Below are positions 1 through 9,028 of a DNA stretch of 64,000 bases, one piece after another. The notes below the pieces were generated by a model. It had not been told where the DNA came from, ran no database searches, and saw nothing but the letters and a program-made list of their open reading frames with translations. The translations under genes were made by a program, and so were the position numbers. Where the stretch lies: assembly GCA_015689735.1 (NCBI GenBank), contig WVSP01000002.1, positions 682,001 through 746,000 of the forward strand, in the 5' to 3' direction. Position 1 is the stretch's first letter. Every line of letters begins with the position of its first letter. Source of the DNA: Rhodobacterales bacterium LSUCC0031. GTDB lineage: Bacteria > Pseudomonadota > Alphaproteobacteria > Rhodobacterales > Rhodobacteraceae.

Positions 1-162
1 TCGGACAATGAGCGGATGGTCGGCGTTCACGCAGCAGCAAACGAAACGCTGCCCGTCCATTGGGACAAGAACACCGCGATGATGTGGCACCCCGGTGCGG
101 CACGTTGGTTCACCGAGAATGCCGGTGCGACCATCCCCGCCGATAAGATCCACGGCATGTAA
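1..162 (+). CDS. TAXI-family TRAP transporter solute-binding protein, C-terminal fragment
   Basis: Frame 1 is open from the window edge to a TAA at 160-162 and gives 53 residues ending in ADKIHGM. The tail has the pattern NETLPVHWDKNTAMMWHPGAAR followed by a Tyr/Trp-Phe-x-Glu helix, which resembles the C-terminus of TAXI-type periplasmic binding proteins (the His-x-Gly-Ala-x-x-Tyr/Trp-Tyr/Phe region). The next gene is a fused TRAP permease, the usual partner, which supports the call. Such proteins capture a small organic acid or amino acid in the periplasm and pass it to the membrane subunit; the substrate cannot be read here. The 5' part lies outside the window, so this is a truncation by the window and not a broken gene. 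Confidence 0.75.
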   Translation, partial: SDNERMVGVHAAANETLPVHWDKNTAMMWHPGAARWFTENAGATIPADKIHGM

Positions 163-185
163 TCGTCACTTGTGACGTAATCTTG

Positions 186-216
186 GGCCGCGCCCGCTTG
201 CCGGGCGCGGCCCTTT
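186..216 (+). terminator. Strong hairpin between TRAP binding-protein and permease genes
   Basis: A perfect 11-bp inverted repeat (GGCCGCGCCCG, loop CTTGC, CGGGCGCGGCC, 186-212) is followed by only three T residues. It sits 24 bp after the binding-protein stop and 57 bp before the permease start. In binding-protein-dependent transporter operons such hairpins partly terminate or stabilise the upstream mRNA so that the binding protein is made in excess. The short T tail favours partial termination or 3'-end protection over a full stop. Confidence 0.6.
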
Positions 217-272
217 GCGAACCGAAGAAGAGTAAGCCGATTGGCGACGGACGATCAGAGGGAGATGATGTG

Positions 273-2567
273 ATGACCACCGACCAGATGCGCGAACACG
301 ACAAGCGCGATGATCAGATCGACGGGCCAGTTTTGGCCGAGGGTGTCGATGAAGACCCTGTCGAAGGCAATCGCCGCCTCTTTACCGGTCCGGCCTACAT
401 GGCCGTGGCCTGTGTCTCGATCATCTACGCCGTGGTGCATATGCTGGCGCTCAATGGCGTCTCCATCTCGGCCTGGACGGGGATCGACCTCCCATTTTTG
501 CCGCAATTCCCGCTCGAGACGTGGAATTTCCGCATTATGCATATCGCGGGGGCGCTCGCGCTCGGCTTTTTGATTTTCGCAGCCCACAGCTTTGCCGAAG
601 ACACCGGCACGGGCAGGCAGACACGGCTGTTTTCGCTTTTGGCAGCGGCCTTCGGCATCCCCGCGCTGATCGCGGGTGCGACCGCGATCGGCTTTTCGGC
701 CCAGATCGCATCAGGCACATTGCCGCAAATGGGCGGGTTGACGACATGGGCCGCCTTTCCCGGCACGCCCACCTATGCCGCCGAGGTGAATTGGTTCGGC
801 ATCCCGCTCTTGATCGCGACCTTCGGTGCGATCCTGTCAGGCTGGTTCGAGCGCCGCGCACGCGACAGCTTTGCGGCTTCCGATATCGTGCTGGCGCTGT
901 GCGGCATCGTCGTGGCCATCTACCTGATCGCCATCTACGGCACGGCGGCGCGCAACTCCGTCGGCACCACCTTCGTGCCGATCGGCGTGGCCTTTGCCGC
1001 AACCGCCGGATCGGCCTTGATCTTGGAGCTCACGCGCCGCGTCGCGGGTCTGGCGCTTGTGGTGATCACCGGAATTTTCCTGCTTTACACCTTTACCGCG
1101 CATCTTTTGCCCGGCCTTTTGGCCGTTGACCGCGCCTATAGCTGGCAGCGTTTCTTTGGCCATGTCTATTCGGATGCGGGCATCTTGGGGCCGACAACGG
1201 CGGTCTCCTCGACCTATATCATCTTGTTCATCATCTTCGCGGCCTTCTTGCAGGCATCGAAAGTGGGCGATTACTTCGTCAACTTCGCTTTCGCCATGGC
1301 CGGGCGCGCGCGCGGTGGACCGGCCAAGGTGGCGATCTTTGCCTCTGGCCTCATGGGCATGATCAACGGCACATCGGCGGGCAATGTCGTGGCGACAGGC
1401 TCGCTCACCATCCCGCTGATGAAGAAAGTGGGCTATCACAAAAAGACCGCCGGCGCGGTCGAGGCTGCGGCGTCGACCGGTGGGCAGATCATGCCGCCGA
1501 TCATGGGGGCAGGCGCCTTCATCATGGCCGAAGTCACCGGCATCCCCTACCAAGACATCGCGATCGCGGCGATCATCCCCGCGATCCTGTACTTCGCCTC
1601 GGTCTATTTCATGGTCGATCTGGAGGCCGCCAAACTCGGCATGCGCGGCATGCGCGAGGATGAACTGCCCAAGCTCAACCGCCTGATCAAACAGGTCTAT
1701 CTCTTCGTGCCGATCATCATCCTGATTGCCGCGCTCTTCATGGGCTACTCGGTTATCCGGGCAGGTACACTGGCCACGGTTGCCGCTGCGATGATCAGCT
1801 GGCTGACCCCACAAGCGATGGGGCTGCGCGCGATCCTCAAAGCCTTCGAGCTTGCCGGCATCATGTCGATCCAGATCATCGCGGTCTGTGCCTGTGCCGG
1901 CATCATCGTGGGTGTGATCTCGCTCACAGGTGTTGGGGCGCGCTTTTCGAACGTGCTGCTTGATCTGGCCGGTGTCAGCCAGCTTTTGGCGCTTTTCTTC
2001 GCCATGTGCATCGCGATCCTTTTGGGCATGGGCATGCCCACCACGGCGGCCTATGCGGTCGCGGCCTCGGTCGTGGCGCCGGGTCTCGTGCAGCTCGGCA
2101 TCCCGCAACTGACGGCACATTTCTTCGTCTTCTACTTCGCCGTCGTCTCGGCCATCACGCCACCTGTCGCGCTGGCCAGCTACGCCGCGGCGGGCATCTC
2201 GGGGGCCAACCCGATGGAGACCTCGGTGGCTTCATTCCGGATCGGGCTTGCGGCCTTCATCGTGCCGTTCATGTTCTTCTACAACTCGGCGCTCCTGATG
2301 GACGGTACCACGATCGAGATCATCCGCGCCGCACTCACCGCGACCTTTGGGGTCTTCCTGCTTTCGGCAGGGGTGCAGGGTTGGTTCATGGGCGGGCGGA
2401 GCGTCTGGTTCTTGCGCATCGCGTTGATCGTGGCCGCCCTGTTCATGATCGAGGGGGGGCTTTTCACCGATCTGATCGGGCTTGGGGCGGCAATTGCGAT
2501 CTACTTGGTCCAGCGCCTGCTCAAGCCTCGCCCCGATGCCGCAATCCCGGTGCGCGGCGCCGACTGA
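273..2567 (+). CDS. TRAP transporter fused permease (4TM-12TM, TAXI type)
   Basis: The 764-residue product is almost wholly hydrophobic and fuses the small DctQ-like and large DctM-like membrane subunits, as in TAXI-type TRAP systems. The DctM part has the conserved stretch NGTSAGNVVATGSLTIPLMK followed by AAASTGGQIMPPIMGAGAF (about residues 370-425), typical of this family, and a second Gly-Met-Gly-Met-Pro-Thr-Thr motif near residue 590. It drives secondary, ion-coupled uptake together with the binding protein encoded just upstream. I chose the ATG at 273 because AGAGGGA lies about ten bases before it; an in-frame TTG at 183 would start inside the intergenic hairpin and is unlikely. A terminator-like hairpin follows at 2585. 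Confidence 0.93.
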   Translation: MTTDQMREHDKRDDQIDGPVLAEGVDEDPVEGNRRLFTGPAYMAVACVSIIYAVVHMLALNGVSISAWTGIDLPFLPQFPLETWNFRIMHIAGALALGFLIFAAHSFAEDTGTGRQTRLFSLLAAAFGIPALIAGATAIGFSAQIASGTLPQMGGLTTWAAFPGTPTYAAEVNWFGIPLLIATFGAILSGWFERRARDSFAASDIVLALCGIVVAIYLIAIYGTAARNSVGTTFVPIGVAFAATAGSALILELTRRVAGLALVVITGIFLLYTFTAHLLPGLLAVDRAYSWQRFFGHVYSDAGILGPTTAVSSTYIILFIIFAAFLQASKVGDYFVNFAFAMAGRARGGPAKVAIFASGLMGMINGTSAGNVVATGSLTIPLMKKVGYHKKTAGAVEAAASTGGQIMPPIMGAGAFIMAEVTGIPYQDIAIAAIIPAILYFASVYFMVDLEAAKLGMRGMREDELPKLNRLIKQVYLFVPIIILIAALFMGYSVIRAGTLATVAAAMISWLTPQAMGLRAILKAFELAGIMSIQIIAVCACAGIIVGVISLTGVGARFSNVLLDLAGVSQLLALFFAMCIAILLGMGMPTTAAYAVAASVVAPGLVQLGIPQLTAHFFVFYFAVVSAITPPVALASYAAAGISGANPMETSVASFRIGLAAFIVPFMFFYNSALLMDGTTIEIIRAALTATFGVFLLSAGVQGWFMGGRSVWFLRIALIVAALFMIEGGLFTDLIGLGAAIAIYLVQRLLKPRPDAAIPVRGAD

Positions 2568-2584
2568 GGGCCACACCCCCGCAT

Positions 2585-2617
2585 GTGCCGCTGGTCGTCA
2601 GGCCAAGCGGCACGTGT
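2585..2617 (+). terminator. Terminator-like hairpin after the TRAP operon
   Basis: GTGCCGCT (2585-2592) pairs with AGCGGCAC (2606-2613), with the stem extendable by a GG/CC step past a single bulge. It begins 18 bp after the permease stop and is followed by the pyrimidine-rich repeat at 2618. The same arrangement of hairpin then repeat occurs after the RND gene at 37235. Confidence 0.6.
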
Positions 2618-2640
2618 CTTCATCTTTCCAAAAATACGCA
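2618..2640 (+). repeat. 23-bp intergenic repeat, copy 1
   Basis: A 23-bp segment containing CTTTCCAAAAATACGCA is identical to 37263-37285. Both copies directly follow a terminator-like stem after a plus-strand gene. A diverged version is at 55193. From memory, near-identical elements are common between genes in Rhodobacterales, but I could not search for this. Confidence 0.7.
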
Positions 2641-2685
2641 GGCAAGCCGCTGGCAAAAGGCAAGTTCGCCTGCCATGCTCTCCCC

Positions 2686-3855
2686 ATGCAACGGCTCTCA
2701 CAATCGCCTACCGATCCCGGTTTCGTCCAAGACCCCTACCCGTTCTACGCCCAAGCCCGCGCGGCGGGCGATCTGGTCTGGTGGGACGATTACGCCATGC
2801 CCATGGCGACAAGCCACCGCGCCGTGAACACCATCCTGCGCGATCGTCGTTTTGGTCGTGAACCTCTTGCACCACCCCAGTTTCCGGCCCGTCTGGCCCC
2901 ATTCTACGCCATCGAGGCCAATTCCATGCTGGAGTTGGAGCCGCCCCGCCACGGCCGTCTGCGCGGGTTGGTGTTGCGGGCCTTCACCTCGCGCAGGATC
3001 GCCAGCCTGGCCCCCGAGATTGCGACGCTGGCCCATGACCTTGCCACGGCGATCCCCAAGGGCGCGCCTGTTGAATTGCTCGATGCCTATTGCCGCCCGA
3101 TCCCGGTCAGGATCATTGCCCGCCTTCTGGGCGTACCCGAAGACATGGCCCCTGACCTTTTGCGTTGGTCGAACGCCATGGTGCAGATGTATCAAGCAGG
3201 CCGCACCCCCGACCAAGAGGATGAAGCCGCATTGGCGGCCGAAGACTTCGCAGCCTTCTTGCGCGGCTATGTCACCGAACGCCGCACCAGCCCGCGTGAC
3301 GATCTGATCAGCGCGCTGATCGCCGCCGAGGATGATGGGACGACCTTGTCAACCGACGAGCTGATCGCAACCTGCATCTTGCTGCTCAACGCAGGCCATG
3401 AGGCGACGGTTCATAGCCTCGGCAATGGGATCAAGCTCTGCCTTGAAACAGGCGCGCGTCCCGGCCAAGACCCTGCCCCACTCGTCGAGGAGATCTTGCG
3501 CTATGATCCGCCGCTGCACATGTTCACCCGCTACGCCTATGATGATATGACGCTCTTTGGTCACGACATCAGGCGCGGCGACCAGATCGGGCTGTTGCTG
3601 GCCTCGGCCAATCGTTGTGACGCAGCCTATACCATGCCCGACCGCTTCGATCCCGACCGATGCGATGGGCCGGTCAACCAATCCTTCGGCGCAGGTCTGC
3701 ATTTCTGCGTTGGCGCGCCGCTTGCCCGGCTGGAATTGCAGATCGCCCTCCCGATCTTGTTTCAACACCACGCGGCGCTGCGCCTGATCGCCCCGCCGGC
3801 CTATGCTGACATCTACCATTTCCACGGGCTTTCGGCCCTGTCGGTCATGGCCTAA
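2686..3855 (+). CDS. Cytochrome P450
   Basis: The 389-residue product is a soluble bacterial P450, a heme mono-oxygenase. Visible signatures are the I-helix AGHEATVH with the oxygen-activating Thr (about residue 240), the K-helix Glu-x-x-Arg in EEILRY (about 265-270), and the heme-binding loop FGAGLHFCVGAPLAR (about 330-345) whose Cys is the axial ligand. The segment MLELEPPRHGRLRG is the usual C-helix region. There is no membrane anchor. The ATG at 2686 precedes the family-typical DPGFVQDPYPFYAQAR start; no strong ribosome site is seen, so the start is only fairly sure. No ferredoxin or reductase gene lies nearby, so electron partners must be encoded elsewhere, and the substrate is unknown. 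It converges on ntrX with only 6 bp between the two stops. Confidence 0.93.
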   Translation: MQRLSQSPTDPGFVQDPYPFYAQARAAGDLVWWDDYAMPMATSHRAVNTILRDRRFGREPLAPPQFPARLAPFYAIEANSMLELEPPRHGRLRGLVLRAFTSRRIASLAPEIATLAHDLATAIPKGAPVELLDAYCRPIPVRIIARLLGVPEDMAPDLLRWSNAMVQMYQAGRTPDQEDEAALAAEDFAAFLRGYVTERRTSPRDDLISALIAAEDDGTTLSTDELIATCILLLNAGHEATVHSLGNGIKLCLETGARPGQDPAPLVEEILRYDPPLHMFTRYAYDDMTLFGHDIRRGDQIGLLLASANRCDAAYTMPDRFDPDRCDGPVNQSFGAGLHFCVGAPLARLELQIALPILFQHHAALRLIAPPAYADIYHFHGLSALSVMA

Positions 3856-3861
3856 GCGGCG

Positions 3862-5280
3862 CTACGCGTCGTCGTCGTCATCCTCTTCCATCTGGGCGAT
3901 GCGCGCCCCCAATTTCGAGGTCGTCACGACCCCCAGCGATTTCAGCTTGCGGTGCAGCGCCGAGCGTTCCATGCCCACGAAACTGGCCGTGCGGCTGATA
4001 TTGCCACCGAAGCGGTTGATCTGTGCCATCAGGTATTGGCGTTCGAACAGTTCACGCGCCTCGCGCAGCGGCAACGTCGTCAGCCGCGCCGATAATCCGA
4101 TACCGTCATCTGCGGCACCACCGCCCGCCTCGCCTTGACCAGGCAGATCGGCGGCAGTGATCGGGCCGGTATCGTCGCCCAAGATCAGCACCCGCTCGAT
4201 CATGTTGCGCAGCTGACGCACATTGCCCGGCCAGCGCATGGTCTGCAACAGCGTAACCGCATCCTCGCTCAAGGCGCGGGCGGCAAGCCCTTGGTCGCGG
4301 TTGAACTCGGCGATGAAATGGCGCGCAAGCTCCGGGATATCGTCGCGCCGATCCTCAAGGCTCGGCACCTCGATCGGGACCACGTTCAGTCGATGAAAAA
4401 GTTCTTCGCGAAAGCGCCCTTCGGCAATCTCGACCAAAAGATCCCGCGACGTGGACGAGATCACGCGCAGATCGACACGCACCTTGCCGGTGCCACCGAC
4501 CCGGCTAAAGCTTTGGTCAACCAACACGCGCAATATCTTGGACTGGGTGCCAAGCGGCATATCGGCGACCTCGTCGAAATAGATCATCCCGCCATGCGCC
4601 TGTTCGAGCAGGCCTTGCTCGGTGCCACGCTCGGCGCTTTCGCGACCGAAAAGCTTGACCTCCATCTCCTCGGGCTGGATTGCGGCAGACGAGACTATGA
4701 CAAAAGGCGCATCGGCGCGGTTGGAATTGGCATGCACATAGCGCGCGGCGGTTTCCTTGCCTGATCCCGCGCCCCCCGTCAGCATCACCCGCCCATTGGA
4801 TTTCGTCACTTTGTCGAGTTGCGATTTCAAGGCACGGAACGCCGCTCCATTGCCGACCATCTCGACCGTGCGCCCCTCTTGGCGGCGCAGCGAGGCATTT
4901 TCCCGCCTGAGTTTCGAGGCCTCCATCGCGCGGCGGATGACAACCAGCAATTGGTCAATGTTGAAGGGCTTTTCGATGAAATCATAAGCGCCTTGCTTGA
5001 TCGCGGCGACCGCAATCTCGATATTGCCATGGCCCGAGATGATGACGACCGGCACCTCGGGATTGTCGCGCTTGACATGAGACAAGATATCGATCCCGTC
5101 CATGTTGCTGTCTTTCAGCCAGATATCGAGGATCATCAAGCCAGGGGCCGCGCGATTCAATTCGGCCATACATTCATCGGAATTGCCGGCCATACGCGTG
5201 GTATAGCCCTCATCACGCAGGATGTCGCAGATCAGCTCGCGGATATCGCGCTCGTCATCGACGACAAGAATGTCGCTCAT
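3862..5280 (-). CDS. ntrX: Nitrogen-assimilation response regulator NtrX
   Basis: The 472-residue protein has a receiver domain (DDERDIRELI, phospho-acceptor Asp in MILDIWL near residue 54, Lys in EKPF near 105), a central AAA+ domain (Walker A GGAGSGKE near 170, Walker B GGMIYFDE), and a C-terminal Fis-type helix-turn-helix (ISRTASFVGMERSALHRKLK). The sigma54-contact motif GAFTGA is absent: the loop after LFGRE reads SAERGTEQG. The N-terminus and the gene's position after ntrY identify it as NtrX. It is the partner of NtrY, linked in alphaproteobacteria to nitrogen and redox control and envelope functions. The start ATG overlaps the ntrY stop by 4 bp, indicating translational coupling. The C-terminus is a run of Glu/Asp. 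Confidence 0.93.
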   Translation of the reverse strand: MSDILVVDDERDIRELICDILRDEGYTTRMAGNSDECMAELNRAAPGLMILDIWLKDSNMDGIDILSHVKRDNPEVPVVIISGHGNIEIAVAAIKQGAYDFIEKPFNIDQLLVVIRRAMEASKLRRENASLRRQEGRTVEMVGNGAAFRALKSQLDKVTKSNGRVMLTGGAGSGKETAARYVHANSNRADAPFVIVSSAAIQPEEMEVKLFGRESAERGTEQGLLEQAHGGMIYFDEVADMPLGTQSKILRVLVDQSFSRVGGTGKVRVDLRVISSTSRDLLVEIAEGRFREELFHRLNVVPIEVPSLEDRRDDIPELARHFIAEFNRDQGLAARALSEDAVTLLQTMRWPGNVRQLRNMIERVLILGDDTGPITAADLPGQGEAGGGAADDGIGLSARLTTLPLREARELFERQYLMAQINRFGGNISRTASFVGMERSALHRKLKSLGVVTTSKLGARIAQMEEDDDDDA

Positions 5281-7580
5281 ACCAAATCTCCGTTATGCAA
5301 GATGGGCAATGTTAGGCAGGCCGCGGCGCCCCTATGGGCATCGGGCGAAAAAGGGTCGGCATCGATCAAGTCAAGCGTGCCGCCATGTTCTTCGACGATC
5401 TTTTTGACGATCGGCAGGCCAAGACCCGTCCCCTTGTCGCGCGTGGTGACATAGGGCTCGAACAGCTTGGCGCGATCCGCAGGAAGGCCGATCCCATTAT
5501 CCGCGATGGTGATCACCGCCATGTCACCTGTCTGCACCAAGCTGATGCGCAGCTGTGGAACATAGCCATCAGGCGCACCTTTTTCCTGAAGTGATTCAAT
5601 GGCTTCACCACCATTCTTGATCAAGTTTGTCAACGCTTGACCGATCATGGTGGCATCAAGCTCGGCCATGATCGGCGCATCGGGGATGTCGGTGACGAAA
5701 TGCACGCCGGGCTGGCCTGCGCGTTGCAAGGTCACGGCCTCGCGTGTCAGGCGGGCCAGATCTTCGGTCCGGGTCTCGGGTTCGGGCATGCGGGCGAATT
5801 TTGAAAACTCATCGACGATCCGGCGCAGATCATTGGTCTGGCGCACGATGATCTCGGTCATCTCCTCAAGGCGGAGCTTATCCTCGCCCACGAGGTCGCG
5901 GGCATAACGGCGCTTGATCCGCTCGGCTGACAATTGGATAGGCGTGAGCGGGTTCTTGATCTCATGGGCGATGCGGCGCGCGACATCGCCCCAAGCGGCC
6001 AAACGTTGGGCGCTGACGAGCTGGGTCACATCGTCAAACGCCACCACGTAACCCTCGAGCGCCTCATCGACATTGCGCCGAGTTGACAGCCGGACAAGCA
6101 GGCTTTCTTGTTTGCCGCCCCGCGTGAGCTTGATCTCTTCTTGCACGCTTTCGGCGGTGGATTTCTGCAACCGTTCGAACAAAGCAGCAAACTCCGGAAC
6201 CGCCGCTGACAGGCTTAGGCCATGATCGCGCTGATCGACCAATTGCAGCAGCCGCAAGGCCGACCGGTTCATAAAATCGATCCGCCCCCCTTCGGTCAGG
6301 CCGATGACGCCCGCGGTGACCGAACTCAGCACCGAATCGAACAGCCGCCGCCGCGCCTCGGTCGCGTCGTTTTGCTCGATCATCGCGTCGCGCTGCCCTT
6401 TGAGTTGGCGCGTCATCTGGTTGAACAACTGGCCCAGCATCGCGATTTCGTCATCGCCGCCATCGTCAGGCACACGCACATCCAGATCGCCTTGACCCAC
6501 ACGTTGCGCGGCACCGGCCAGTTGCCCTACGGGGCGCGAAAGGCGCTCGGCAAACCACAGGCCCAGCCAGATCGCCGCCAAGACCATGATCAAGGCAAAG
6601 CCAAGATAAAGCAGGCCAAACTCGAACAAGACGCGTCCGCGATCGGCCTCGAGCTGGCGGTAAAGCCCGACGGTCTGTTGCGTCTCGTCCAGAAGCGCGA
6701 GAATTTCGCCATCCACCTCGCGGCTGACATAAAGAAAGCGGTCAGGATAGGCATCAAGCCGATAAAGCGCGCGAAACTCGTTCTGCATGCGATCTTCGAT
6801 CAAGACCAAATCGCCTGCCTCGGCCCGCGCGAGATCGGCGGGATCGGGGCGTTCGAAATCGAACAAATAGCTCGATTCACCGCGCGCTCGGATGTCGCCC
6901 AGCCCATCGATGACAAAGGCCTCCTCCAAGCCGCGTTGGATGCGGCTTTGGCCTTGGCTCAGAACTTGGCGCAAATCGCCATCCGATTGCAAAAGCGCCG
7001 CACGGCGGTTGAGATTGAGGAAATTGGCCAGCGCAATGGTATCGGTCGCCAGATCATCGCGATGCTCTTGGCTATACGCGACGGCGGCATCGACCGAATT
7101 GCCCAAGGCGCGCGACACGCGGTCCGAAAACCACCCCTCAAGCCCCATATTGACCGTGATCGTCGCAAAGACCGCAACAAGGATCGTCGGCACCAAGGCC
7201 ACAATGGTAAAGACCCCCGTCAAGCGCAGATGCAGCCGCGATCCCGCCGAGCGTGCGCGCCGTGAGGCCAAGATGCGCGCAACCTCGCGCATCACGAGGG
7301 CTGCGACCAGCAAGACATAGACCAGATCGGCCAAAACGATCAGCCGCAGACCCGGCGCATCGGCCAAATCCGACAAGGGGCCAAGCACAAGGAAGGTCAG
7401 GATCGCAAGCAATGGCCCAAGCAAAACCAAGCCCAATGTGGCCACGCTGCGCACATCGGGATTGTTTTTGAACCGCCAGAGCCGATCGATCACACCGCCG
7501 GCCTGCCTGTCCGCGGTCTTGTCCAAGTGCCACTCCCCCAACAGTGCGCTGGCTCTCAAGGGATGTCTCCCATTGGCCAC
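5277..7580 (-). CDS. ntrY: Membrane sensor histidine kinase NtrY
   Basis: This kinase has two N-terminal hydrophobic hairpins (about residues 40-100), a periplasmic or sensor loop, a further membrane segment near 330, a HAMP domain, a PAS domain, a His-kinase core with the phospho-acceptor in HEIKNPLTPIQLSAERI and a GHKL ATPase with DNGIGLP and GTGLGLPIVKKI. This is the NtrY architecture. It should phosphorylate NtrX, whose gene overlaps its 3' end. The listed start is a GTG (767 residues); an in-frame TTG at 7526 preceded by GGGGGAG would give 749 residues and may be the true start. It lies 15 bp after ntrC on the same transcript. Confidence 0.93.
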   Translation of the reverse strand: MANGRHPLRASALLGEWHLDKTADRQAGGVIDRLWRFKNNPDVRSVATLGLVLLGPLLAILTFLVLGPLSDLADAPGLRLIVLADLVYVLLVAALVMREVARILASRRARSAGSRLHLRLTGVFTIVALVPTILVAVFATITVNMGLEGWFSDRVSRALGNSVDAAVAYSQEHRDDLATDTIALANFLNLNRRAALLQSDGDLRQVLSQGQSRIQRGLEEAFVIDGLGDIRARGESSYLFDFERPDPADLARAEAGDLVLIEDRMQNEFRALYRLDAYPDRFLYVSREVDGEILALLDETQQTVGLYRQLEADRGRVLFEFGLLYLGFALIMVLAAIWLGLWFAERLSRPVGQLAGAAQRVGQGDLDVRVPDDGGDDEIAMLGQLFNQMTRQLKGQRDAMIEQNDATEARRRLFDSVLSSVTAGVIGLTEGGRIDFMNRSALRLLQLVDQRDHGLSLSAAVPEFAALFERLQKSTAESVQEEIKLTRGGKQESLLVRLSTRRNVDEALEGYVVAFDDVTQLVSAQRLAAWGDVARRIAHEIKNPLTPIQLSAERIKRRYARDLVGEDKLRLEEMTEIIVRQTNDLRRIVDEFSKFARMPEPETRTEDLARLTREAVTLQRAGQPGVHFVTDIPDAPIMAELDATMIGQALTNLIKNGGEAIESLQEKGAPDGYVPQLRISLVQTGDMAVITIADNGIGLPADRAKLFEPYVTTRDKGTGLGLPIVKKIVEEHGGTLDLIDADPFSPDAHRGAAACLTLPILHNGDLV

Positions 7581-7595
7581 GCCACTGTTGCGGTT

Positions 7596-8981
7596 TTACA
7601 TCAACTTGCGACGGCGAGTCACGCGGATATCAAGCTCGGTGATCTTTTTTCTCAAGGTATTGCGGTTGATCCCGAGCAAATCGGCACATTTTGCTTGGTT
7701 GCCGCCTGTGGCATCCAGGGCGATTTCGATCAAGGGCGCCTCGACCTCGCGCAAAATCCGCGTGTGAAGGCCCGGCGGCGGCAAGACTCCGCCATGCAGA
7801 TCGAAATAGCGCCGCAGATGTTTGAACACAGAGGCCGACAGCTTGTCACCATCGCCCACCCCCATCAAAGGCTCGACCGCGGGTTGATTGCCCAAGACGA
7901 TCTCCACCTCGGTCTTGGTGATCTCCTCGGATTGGCTCGTCACCGTCAGGCGCTTGATGGTGTTTTCCAGCTGGCGGACATTGCCGGGCCATGAATAGGC
8001 GCGGATCAGCTCCATCGCCTCGGCGGAGACCCGCCGCAATGCCATGCCATCGCGCTCGACACGGGCCAGAAAATGCGCAGCCAAAAGCGGGATGTCATCG
8101 ACCCTTTCGCGCAAGGCGGGAACCGACAAGGTGACACCGCCCAAGCGGTAAAACAGGTCTTGGCGGAAACGCCCGGCTTCCATCTTCTCCATCAAGTTGC
8201 GTTGCGATGTCGCCATAACGCGCGGCGCGGCATCGCCAAAGGCATCCAGCATGCGCACGATCTTGGCCTGTGCATCTTCGGTCAGATCGCTGACTTCGTC
8301 GAACAGGATCGAGCCGCCACGCGCCCTCGACAAGACCGCCGATGGTCCATCCATACCGTCAAGATCGGCCCCCGAGGCGACCACGAAAGGCAGGGTGCGA
8401 CGGTCGGAAAAATCATGGATGGCCCGCGCGATCAGCGATTTGCCCGTGCCGCTTTCACCGGTGATCAAGACCGGCAGATCGGTGTTCATCACCCGCGCAA
8501 CCAGCCGGTAAAGCGCCTGCATCGCAGCGGTCCGACCAACCAGGGGAAGTTCTTCGCGCGCCGACAGCATGGCGGGGCTTGGCCCCTCGTCCATCGCGCG
8601 CGCCGGTTTGCTGCGCCGCTTGACATCGAGCGCGCGCGCAGCCCGCTTCATCAGATCGGGCAGGTCGAACGGCTTGGGCAAGTAATCATAAGCATCCTTC
8701 TCGGTCGCTTGGATCGCCGTCATGATGGTGTTCTGCGCCGAGATGATGATCACCGGCAGGCCCGGCCGCTTTTCGGTAATCTTCGGCAAGGTCTCGAGGC
8801 CATTGCCATCGGGCATCATCACATCCGAGATCACGAGGTCGCCCTTGCCCTCTTCGACCCAGCGCATCAGCGTCATCAGGCTGGAAGTGGCATGCACTTT
8901 ACAGCCCGCCCGCGTGAGCGCTTGGGTCAGCACAGTGCGGATGGTGCGGTCGTCATCGGCGACAAGTACGGTTCCGTCCAT
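7596..8981 (-). CDS. ntrC: Nitrogen regulation response regulator NtrC
   Basis: The 461-residue protein has a receiver domain ([12 protein letters not shown], Asp in [13 protein letters not shown] near residue 54, Lys in [10 protein letters not shown]), an AAA+ domain (Walker A GESGTGKS near 170, Walker B GGSILFDE) and a Fis-type DNA-binding helix at the end ([20 protein letters not shown]). The sigma54-contact GAFTGA motif is missing: between the PFVV strand and Walker B the sequence is shortened to [22 protein letters not shown]. Rhodobacter capsulatus NtrC is known to lack this motif and to activate the sigma70 enzyme, so the same mode is inferred here. It is downstream of ntrB by 47 bp and should be phosphorylated by it when nitrogen is limiting. 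Confidence 0.94.
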   Translation of the reverse strand: MDGTVLVADDDRTIRTVLTQALTRAGCKVHATSSLMTLMRWVEEGKGDLVISDVMMPDGNGLETLPKITEKRPGLPVIIISAQNTIMTAIQATEKDAYDYLPKPFDLPDLMKRAARALDVKRRSKPARAMDEGPSPAMLSAREELPLVGRTAAMQALYRLVARVMNTDLPVLITGESGTGKSLIARAIHDFSDRRTLPFVVASGADLDGMDGPSAVLSRARGGSILFDEVSDLTEDAQAKIVRMLDAFGDAAPRVMATSQRNLMEKMEAGRFRQDLFYRLGGVTLSVPALRERVDDIPLLAAHFLARVERDGMALRRVSAEAMELIRAYSWPGNVRQLENTIKRLTVTSQSEEITKTEVEIVLGNQPAVEPLMGVGDGDKLSASVFKHLRRYFDLHGGVLPPPGLHTRILREVEAPLIEIALDATGGNQAKCADLLGINRNTLRKKITELDIRVTRRRKLM

Positions 8982-9028
8982 GGCTCACATCTCTTTGCGT
9001 AACTGGAAATTATGCGGCGAATAACGGG

